Below are positions 45,249 to 51,268 of a DNA stretch of 51,268 bases, in pieces. The position numbers and the translations under genes were made by a program. Within the stretch, counting starts at the first letter, position 1; the number at the start of each line of letters is the position of its first letter. The notes beneath the pieces were generated by a model that saw only the letters and a list, made by a program, of their open reading frames with translations, was not told where the DNA came from and made no database searches. The stretch lies in NCBI GenBank assembly GCA_018263115.1, contig JADFDC010000014.1, positions 1-51,268 on the forward strand. Direction: 5' to 3'. Source of the stretch: Thiobacillus sp. (GTDB lineage: Bacteria; Pseudomonadota; Gammaproteobacteria; Burkholderiales; Thiobacillaceae).

Positions 45249-46483
45249 AGCAGTTCAATCCAGTGTCTTACCGGGATGCCGGTGCCGCTTTGCAGATGAG
45301 TGAGACAGCCGATGTTGGCGCTGGTGATTACTTCGGGTTGCGCGGCTGACAGGTGGCCCAGTTTGCGGTCCCTCAGTTGGGTGGAAATTTCCGATTCCAG
45401 CAGCGAATAGGTCCCGGCTGACCCGCAACACAGATGTGGCTCGCTGATCGGCAGCACCGTATGACCGGCAACCGTCAACAATGCTTCCACCACGCCGGTG
45501 ATTTTCTGGCCGTGCTGAAGTGTGCAGGGCGCATGAAAGCAGACGCGCTTGCCTTCCAGGGCGCCTCGCCCTGATAGCCAACCTCGCAGGGCCGCTTCTT
45601 CATTTAACAGCACTTCTGACATATCACAGGTAAGCGCGGAAATTTTCGCGGCCTTTTCCGCATAGCGCGTATCGTGGCGCAATTGATGGCCGTACTCCTT
45701 GACGGTCACGCCGCAGCCGGAAGCTGTCATCACAATGGCTTCAGCGCCTGCTTCGATGTGTGGCCACCAGGCATCGATGTTGCGGCGCATAGCATCAAGC
45801 CCCTCTTCCTGAAAATTCAGGTGGAAGCTGACTGCGCCGCAACATCCGGCATTGTCCGCTTCAATCAATGAAATTCCGATTGCATCGAGCACACGTGCCG
45901 CCGCAACGTTTATTTGCGGTGCCAGTGCAGGCTGTACGCAGCCGGCGAGAACCAGCATTTTTCGCGGGTGACGGGCGGATGGCGAAATCCCCCCCAGTTC
46001 CCCTTTATCAGGGTGGGAAGGATTTGCAGGCACTTTGCCAGCCAGCGTTTGCGGCAGGAATGGCTTGACCATGCGGCCCAGCTTCAGCGCGCCGCCAAAG
46101 AGGTTTTCCTGCGGCAGGAATTTCGCCAGCGCGCGGCGCTTGATCTGCTCGGACAGCGGGCGGGCGGCTTTTCGTTCCGCGTGCTTGCGGCCGAGGTCGA
46201 TCAGCTTGCCATACTCTACGCCTGACGGGCAGGTGGTTTCGCAGTTGCGGCAGGTCAGGCAGCGATCCAGATGCTTGAGGGTTTTGTGCGTGATGGACGC
46301 GCCCTCGAACAGCTGCTTCATCAGGTAAATGCGGCCGCGCGGCGAGTCCAGCTCATCGCCAAGAATTTGATAAGTCGGACAGGTGGCAAGGCAAAACCCG
46401 CAATGTACGCAGGTGCGCAGGATGCGATCGGCTTCCCTGCCGTCGTCGGTGTCGCGGATGAAGTCAGCCAGACGGGTCTGCAT
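45245..46483 (-). CDS. glcF: Glycolate oxidase iron-sulfur subunit GlcF
   Basis: 412-residue electron-transfer subunit of glycolate oxidase. Two 4Fe-4S clusters are visible: CVHCGFCLATC (Cys25, 28, 31, 35) and CLTCRNCETTC. Two CCG domains follow, with AGCCGAVSFHL and CCGSAGTYSLLESE. It starts one base after the glcE stop (TGACATG), so glcD, glcE and glcF form one operon. In autotrophs the complex recycles glycolate from the RuBisCO oxygenase reaction, but it also serves growth on glycolate. Confidence 0.95.
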   Translation of the reverse strand: MQTRLADFIRDTDDGREADRILRTCVHCGFCLATCPTYQILGDELDSPRGRIYLMKQLFEGASITHKTLKHLDRCLTCRNCETTCPSGVEYGKLIDLGRKHAERKAARPLSEQIKRRALAKFLPQENLFGGALKLGRMVKPFLPQTLAGKVPANPSHPDKGELGGISPSARHPRKMLVLAGCVQPALAPQINVAAARVLDAIGISLIEADNAGCCGAVSFHLNFQEEGLDAMRRNIDAWWPHIEAGAEAIVMTASGCGVTVKEYGHQLRHDTRYAEKAAKISALTCDMSEVLLNEEAALRGWLSGRGALEGKRVCFHAPCTLQHGQKITGVVEALLTVAGHTVLPISEPHLCCGSAGTYSLLESEISTQLRDRKLGHLSAAQPEVITSANIGCLTHLQSGTGIPVRHWIELL

Positions 46484-46484
46484 G

Positions 46485-47522
46485 TCAAAAATCCGGGTAA
46501 AGCCGACCGCGATTCAGAATGCCGCGCGGGTCGAACAGTTTCTTGAGCCGCGCATGGTATTTCATCAGCGCGGCGGGCAGCGGGTGGAACACGCCCACGG
46601 ATTTTTCTCCGACTGCAAAAAGCGTGGCATGACCGCCCGATGCAGCAAGCCTGGGGCGGATTTCAGTTGCCGCTGCATTTGTTTTAAGCCAGCGCTCCGC
46701 TCCACCCCAAGTGATAAGCTGCTTTCCATCCAGATCCAGTGGTGGCGTGCAGGCAGGCAATGACAGCCGCCACAACGGCAAATCACCGCTGAAAAAAGCC
46801 GCTTCATGATCCCGCAGCAGCCGCCAGAATTCCGTGCCGTGCAGATGGGGTTCGCCACCCAGTTTGGCATGGGCCTCCCTGACGGCGTTGTTGGCCCCGG
46901 ACAGTCTCAGAAACAGTACACCCGACTGCCAGGCGCTGGCGGAAAGCGGCAGCGGCCTGCCCGCCCATTCGTTCATGTGCTTCAAGGCCGTGGCTTCGTC
47001 CATTTCAAATTGAAGCGTCAGTTCGCTTTGCGGTTTTGGCAGCACCTTGAGCGATGCTTGCACCAGCACGCCCAGTGTACCCAGTGCGCCCGTCATCAGG
47101 CGCGAGGCATCATATCCGGCAACATTTTTGATGACCCGTCCGCCAAACTTTAGATGCTGGCCAGTGCCGTCAAGGATTTCCATGCCCAGAACAAAATCTC
47201 GCGCCGAGCCGGAATAAGGCCGCCTGGGGCCGGAAAATCCACAGGCCAGCGTGCCTCCGAGCGATGAAGCAGCACCGAAACGCGGCGGCTCGAATCCCAG
47301 CATCTGGCCATGTTCATCGAGCAGTGTTTCAATTTCGGCCAGCGGCGTGCCGCATTTGGCCGTGATAACCAGCTCCCCAGGCTCGTAGCTGACAATGCCG
47401 CGATGCGCGGACACATCAAGAATATCTCCGGCCAGCGACTGGCCATAAAAATCCTTGGTGCCGCCAGCACGGATGCGCAGCGGCAAATGCGTGGTGCGGA
47501 TACGTTCCTGTAGCGCCTGCAT
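46485..47522 (-). CDS. glcE: Glycolate oxidase FAD-binding subunit GlcE
   Basis: 345 residues from ATG 47522, which shares one base with the glcD stop (TGATG). PCMH-type FAD domain with IRAGGTKDFYG near 20, GFEPPRFGAASSLGGTLACGFSGPRRPYSGSARDFVLGM near 90 to 125, and GGRVIKNVAGYDASRLMTGALGTLG. Shorter than GlcD, as usual. The earlier in-frame start would lie inside glcD. Confidence 0.94.
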   Translation of the reverse strand: MQALQERIRTTHLPLRIRAGGTKDFYGQSLAGDILDVSAHRGIVSYEPGELVITAKCGTPLAEIETLLDEHGQMLGFEPPRFGAASSLGGTLACGFSGPRRPYSGSARDFVLGMEILDGTGQHLKFGGRVIKNVAGYDASRLMTGALGTLGVLVQASLKVLPKPQSELTLQFEMDEATALKHMNEWAGRPLPLSASAWQSGVLFLRLSGANNAVREAHAKLGGEPHLHGTEFWRLLRDHEAAFFSGDLPLWRLSLPACTPPLDLDGKQLITWGGAERWLKTNAAATEIRPRLAASGGHATLFAVGEKSVGVFHPLPAALMKYHARLKKLFDPRGILNRGRLYPDF

Positions 47523-48976
47523 CAAAACCTCGGCAGTTCCGGAAACGGCAGATTGCCGCTGCGCACATGCATGGCGCCATATTCCGCGCAACGATGCAGG
47601 GTCGGCACGGCTTTGCCGGGGTTGAGCAATCCATCGGGATCAAAGCAGGCCTTGATGCCGTGGAAAGCCTGCAATTCAGCGTTGCCAAACTGCACGCACA
47701 TCTGGCTGATTTTTTCGATGCCAACGCCGTGCTCGCCAGTAATACTGCCACCGTGCGCCACGCACATTTCCAGAATGTCAGCGCCGAAACGTTCGGCCTT
47801 TTCCCACTCGCCTGGTTGATTGGCGTCATATAAAATCAGCGGGTGCAGGTTGCCGTCGCCTGCGTGGAATACGTTGGCAACCGGTAGCGCGTATTCGGTG
47901 GATAGCTCGGCCATGCGCTTCAAGACCGCGGGCAGGGCTTTGCGCGGAATGGTACCGTCCATACAGTAGTAGTCCGGTGCCAGACGTCCCACCGCGGGGA
48001 AAGCCGCCTTGCGCCCGGCCCAGAACTTTTTCTGTTCGGCCTCATCCTTCGCGGTGCGGATATCAGTTGCACCTGAAGCCAGCAAAATTTCGCGCACGCG
48101 CATGACGTCTTCGGACACTTCTTCCTGTGTGCCGTCCACTTCCACCAGCAGGATAGCTTCGGCATCCAGCGGGTAACCGGCGTGGGAATAGGCCTCGGCA
48201 GCTTCGATGGCGAGCTTGTCCATCATTTCCAGCCCTGCGGGCAGCACGCCGCCAGAAATGATCGCGCCCACGGCTGCGCCGCCTTTTTCCACTTCGTCGA
48301 AAGCAGCCAGCACGACTTGCGTGCGCTCCGGTTTGGGCAACAGCTTGACGGAGATTTCCAGCGTGACCGCAAGCATTCCTTCCGAGCCGGTAAGCAGCGC
48401 GAGCAGGTCGTAGCCGGGCGCATCCAGAGCTTCCGAGCCAATGACGAGTTCCTCGCCATCAATGGTCAGCACGCGGACGGAAAGAATGTTGTGAACGGTC
48501 AGGCCATATTTCAGGCAGTGCACGCCGCCAGAGTTTTCCGCCACGTTGCCGCCGATGGTGCAGGCAATTTGCGAAGAAGGGTCGGGCGCGTAATAAAGAC
48601 TGAACGGCGCGGCCGCCTCTGAAATCGCCAGGTTGCGCACGCCGGGCTGCACCCGGGCAATGCGCGCCAGCGGGTCGATGGACAGGATGCGGTTGAATTT
48701 CGTCATGGCCAGAAGCACCGCGCCATCCACCGGCAAAGCGCCGCCCGACACGCCCGTACCCGCGCCTCGAAACACGATGGGTGTCTGTGTTTCGCGGCAC
48801 AGCGCGATGATGGCCTTCACCTGATCTTCGGTTTCCGGCAACGCCACCACATCCGGCGTACTGTGAAACGCAGTCAAGCCGTCGGTCTCGAACGGTTTCA
48901 CATCTTCTTGCGCGATCAGCAGGCAGTGCGGCGGCAGGATAGCTTGCAGGCGACGGATGATATCGGGAGAAATCAT
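47522..48976 (-). CDS. glcD: Glycolate oxidase subunit GlcD
   Basis: 484-residue catalytic FAD subunit that oxidises glycolate (or D-lactate) to glyoxylate. FAD motif PIVFRGAGTGVSGGALP near 90, SSQIACTIGGNVAENSGGVH near 135, and the C-terminal FHAGDGNLHPLI and GGSITGEHGVGIEK. The presence of GlcE and GlcF next to it separates it from stand-alone D-lactate dehydrogenases. First gene of glcDEF; 38 bases separate it from the DUF1537 gene upstream, so one transcript could cover all five genes. Confidence 0.95.
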   Translation of the reverse strand: MISPDIIRRLQAILPPHCLLIAQEDVKPFETDGLTAFHSTPDVVALPETEDQVKAIIALCRETQTPIVFRGAGTGVSGGALPVDGAVLLAMTKFNRILSIDPLARIARVQPGVRNLAISEAAAPFSLYYAPDPSSQIACTIGGNVAENSGGVHCLKYGLTVHNILSVRVLTIDGEELVIGSEALDAPGYDLLALLTGSEGMLAVTLEISVKLLPKPERTQVVLAAFDEVEKGGAAVGAIISGGVLPAGLEMMDKLAIEAAEAYSHAGYPLDAEAILLVEVDGTQEEVSEDVMRVREILLASGATDIRTAKDEAEQKKFWAGRKAAFPAVGRLAPDYYCMDGTIPRKALPAVLKRMAELSTEYALPVANVFHAGDGNLHPLILYDANQPGEWEKAERFGADILEMCVAHGGSITGEHGVGIEKISQMCVQFGNAELQAFHGIKACFDPDGLLNPGKAVPTLHRCAEYGAMHVRSGNLPFPELPRF

Positions 48977-49014
48977 GGCGCTATTTTACTGGCTGATTGG
49001 GCGCGGCTGGCCTG

Positions 49015-50322
49015 TCAGGCTGTATGGGTATTGAGGCGGCGATAGGCCATGGCTAATGCATCGTCGCCGCCTACGTTGCCGGGGAAGATCACTACCGGCA
49101 TCTGCGGCAAACGATGCTCGGCAGGCGTCTGCACTACGGTGACACCTGGCAGGATCTGGCCCAGCACACGCGACACGGCGAGCGCGAGTCCGGTCGACAG
49201 CACGTCGTTGGAGGTGATGCCGCCCTTGCTGATCAGGAAGCCGAGGCTTTCCGGAAGCTGCTTTACCACATCCATCAGCGTGCCGGACACGGCTTCACCG
49301 AAGGCCAGTCGTTCCGCGGTGCTGGCAAATTTCAACTCGGTACGGCTGGTAAATACCACTGGCGTGAGGCCTTGCGCATGGGCATGCGCGATGCTGGCCA
49401 CGAGTTCGTTGACTGCTGCGGCGCGTCCGGCCGGCAGCCGATTGACGTCAAGCGGCAGACCTACGACACCGCGTTCCTTCAAAAGCAGGCTTAACTGCGC
49501 GGTGGTTTTGGCGACATGCGAGCCGACGATGATTGCGCCGGGACGCTTGCTACGCACCAGGGTGGTGAATGACTCGGCAGCGACAGGTTGCGGCGGCAGC
49601 CTGGCCAGCGCGGTGAGCAGCGAGGCGGCACTGCGGAACAAAAGCCGCTTGCCGCTCGACGCTGCTTTTAGCACCGCTTCGGCAAAGATGTGGAAATCCT
49701 CTTGTGTTTCGCCATCCACGACGCCGGCGCGATTGTTCTGCAGTGCATCCAGCCATGTGCCGGCTTTCCCTGCGCGCAGCCCAGCAAGCGTCAGGCGCGC
49801 CACCTGCTGGGCAGCGACCCTGCGCCGGGTCTTTTCGGCGATGTAATCAGGCAGGAAGCTCGTCGAATAGCCGAACACCGAGTCACGCGCGAATTCAGTT
49901 TCATGGGTGGGAACTGGCTTGCCTTCCACCATCAGATAGTGGGTGCTGTCGCGAGTGATGCGTCCGCCTTCGAAAAATGCCGGGGTGAGAAGCGTCGCGT
50001 CAAAAGGTCCGAGCACCTCATTCATTACATCGGTTTCCACCGGGTAGTGACCGCGCAGGGTCGAGTCCGAGCGCGATACGAACAGGACTGGGCCTTTGTA
50101 GCTGGAGAGCGCGATCTTGAGATTTTCGCAGACTTCGCGCGTGGCCTCGGCTGCGCGCACCGAGTCCATTCCCCGTGTATTAGTCAGGATGAAAAAGAGC
50201 GGCGATGCATCGGCGAGTGCGACCTTCAGGGTGTCGACATCCCAGCGCGTCAGCAGCAGACAGGAATGTACGGTCTGCGATCCGGTCGGGTCGTCGTCGA
50301 GGACGATGATTTTCGGTTGCAT
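49015..50322 (-). CDS. DUF1537 four-carbon sugar-acid kinase family protein
   Basis: 435 residues. Kinase family that phosphorylates C4 acid sugars such as threonate, erythronate and 3-oxo-tetronate (OtnK/DtnK). N-terminal substrate motif LDDDPTGSQTVHS (about 8-20), central SRSDSTLRGHYPVE, and a C-terminal nucleotide-binding domain with SKGGITSNDVLSTGLAL and PVVIFPGNVGGDDAL. The usual partners (PdxA2-type dehydrogenase, class II aldolase) are not in view. It begins one base after the stop of the phosphoketolase-like gene, so the pair is coupled. Substrate unknown. Confidence 0.9.
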   Translation of the reverse strand: MQPKIIVLDDDPTGSQTVHSCLLLTRWDVDTLKVALADASPLFFILTNTRGMDSVRAAEATREVCENLKIALSSYKGPVLFVSRSDSTLRGHYPVETDVMNEVLGPFDATLLTPAFFEGGRITRDSTHYLMVEGKPVPTHETEFARDSVFGYSTSFLPDYIAEKTRRRVAAQQVARLTLAGLRAGKAGTWLDALQNNRAGVVDGETQEDFHIFAEAVLKAASSGKRLLFRSAASLLTALARLPPQPVAAESFTTLVRSKRPGAIIVGSHVAKTTAQLSLLLKERGVVGLPLDVNRLPAGRAAAVNELVASIAHAHAQGLTPVVFTSRTELKFASTAERLAFGEAVSGTLMDVVKQLPESLGFLISKGGITSNDVLSTGLALAVSRVLGQILPGVTVVQTPAEHRLPQMPVVIFPGNVGGDDALAMAYRRLNTHTA

Positions 50323-50323
50323 G

Positions 50324-51268
50324 TCAGCCCAGCATCGCCATCGCCCGATCGCGCATCGCCTGCGCGTTCATGCCATTGAAGTCGAACAGCTGCTGCGGGT
50401 TGGCGGTGGTCTCGCCGCGCTTCCAGCAGAACACGTCGCGTTGCGCGGCCTGGCTGCGCAGCAGGACTGGTTCGAGCGGTGCCGACGGCCCGCCGATGAC
50501 GCCGATCAGCGCGTCGCCATGGAACATTCCCCTGAATGCTGCGTCATCCATGAAGCGGCCATCCGGTTCTGCCACGCTGTCCCACAGCACATCGGTCGGG
50601 CGGTACAGCCTGCGCGGGTTGACCACGGCAACGATGCGCGAGCCGATGCCGGCTTGAGACAACAGTTCGGTGGCGGCGAACACCGGTTGCAGCACCATGT
50701 CACCGGTGACGGCGAACACAACCGTCTTGCGACCGGCAGTCTCCTTCAGCACCATCGCGCCGTCTTCAATTGCCTGGCGGCTTTGCGCCATCGATGCGTG
50801 GACTGGCAGCGGCGACTTTGAGGCGGTAATGACGATGCCCTTGTTATGCTGCTTCAACGCCCAGTCGTAGCTCGCCTGGATCATGTTGGCATCGACCGGG
50901 AACAGCGGGTAAACGTTGCCGTTGCGCATCATCGCAGCGAAGTAGCTTTCGATTTCCGGCCGCTGGTGAGTCCAGCCATTGCGGCCCTGCTCCAGCGCGC
51001 CGGCGGTGAACAGGCACACCGTGGCCGGCGTCTTGCGGCGCAGTTCGGCCATCGCCTGCGTCACCGTCTGCCAGATCGGCAGGCCGTTGATCGCGAAGGA
51101 CTCGTAGCTGCACCACAGGCTGCGCCCGCCGAACAGCGACACGCCCACCGCGAGGCCGGCACAGGCATCCTCGTTGAGTGGCTCATACACTTGCCCGGCC
51201 GGACCCTGGAAATAGATCGCGTCGGTGGTCGGGTGGCGGATCGTCAACGCCTTGTTGATGTTGGCCAT
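50324..51268 (-). CDS. Phosphoketolase-like protein (C-terminal part, runs off window)
   Basis: 314 visible residues, open to the window edge. They match the pyrimidine-binding and C-terminal domains of phosphoketolases: LNEDACAG (Glu33 at the thiamine-diphosphate glutamate), LFGGRSLWCSYESFAI, and GRNGWTHQRPEIESYF with His101 at the position of an active-site His. Full enzymes are ~790 residues, so more probably lies beyond the edge; alternatively it is a half-size subunit whose ATG is at 51268. The sequence is divergent from X5P/F6P phosphoketolases. It is followed by a one-base gap to the DUF1537 kinase. Confidence 0.78.
   Translation of the reverse strand: MANINKALTIRHPTTDAIYFQGPAGQVYEPLNEDACAGLAVGVSLFGGRSLWCSYESFAINGLPIWQTVTQAMAELRRKTPATVCLFTAGALEQGRNGWTHQRPEIESYFAAMMRNGNVYPLFPVDANMIQASYDWALKQHNKGIVITASKSPLPVHASMAQSRQAIEDGAMVLKETAGRKTVVFAVTGDMVLQPVFAATELLSQAGIGSRIVAVVNPRRLYRPTDVLWDSVAEPDGRFMDDAAFRGMFHGDALIGVIGGPSAPLEPVLLRSQAAQRDVFCWKRGETTANPQQLFDFNGMNAQAMRDRAMAMLG

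Overview
The window is about 51 kb of a Gram-negative chromosome spanning the replication-origin region. Gene content and order (ntrYX with trkA, rsmB, htpX, fmt and def; LysM-dprA-smg-topA; gyrB-dnaN-dnaA facing rpmH-rnpA-yidD-yidC-mnmE; mnmG-rsmG-parA-parB; glcDEF) point to a betaproteobacterium, most likely in the Nitrosomonadales (Gallionella/Sulfuricella-like). The genus cannot be fixed from the sequence alone. The DNA is moderately G+C-rich, except one AT-rich gene beside gyrB.

Layout. (1) 1-9.1 kb, minus strand: def, fmt, htpX, rsmB, a DUF4390 protein, ntrY, ntrX and trkA, with overlapping or nearly touching genes in the rsmB-to-ntrX stretch. (2) 9.2-15.8 kb, plus strand: a LysM protein, a small membrane protein, dprA, smg, topA and trhO, followed by a small pseudo-receiver gene. 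(3) 16.2-19.1 kb: rsuA, a Tat-exported thioredoxin-like protein, a dodecin, a PPK2 polyphosphate kinase and an AT-rich orphan gene. (4) 19.1-28.1 kb: the origin core. gyrB, dnaN and dnaA run left and rpmH, rnpA, yidD, yidC and mnmE run right. A perfect DnaA box lies between dnaA and rpmH, and several near-consensus boxes lie between dnaA and dnaN. (5) 28.1-33.8 kb: an accessory block with a three-gene exported-protein operon (M48 peptidase with tetratricopeptide repeats, lipoprotein, periplasmic protein), the 5-oxoprolinase genes pxpBCA, a DUF2892 membrane protein and a Crp/Fnr regulator. (6) 33.9-38.1 kb: mnmG, rsmG, parA and parB. (7) 38.3-45.2 kb: an OmpA protein with near-perfect 90-bp repeats, a SYLF-domain protein, rpmE, then an operon of an M48 lipoprotein, a GT-C glycosyltransferase, mobA and mltB. 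(8) 45.2-51.3 kb, minus strand: glcDEF (glycolate oxidase), a DUF1537 sugar-acid kinase and the C-terminal part of a phosphoketolase-like enzyme that runs off the window.

How the parts fit. The origin, ParABS and the translation/RNA-modification genes form a conserved core. Three parS-like sites occur within 3.3 kb. One is perfect and lies upstream of mnmG, one lies inside the first codons of pxpB, and one lies inside pxpA at the codons of a conserved enzyme motif. The ntrX product keeps its receiver and DNA-binding ends, but its AAA+ domain lacks the Walker A lysine, the Walker B aspartate and the GAFTGA loop. The right end looks metabolic: glycolate oxidation next to an unassigned kinase/phosphoketolase-like pair. 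I found no CRISPR array, complete insertion sequence, tRNA or rRNA, and no gene-free stretch longer than 300 bases.
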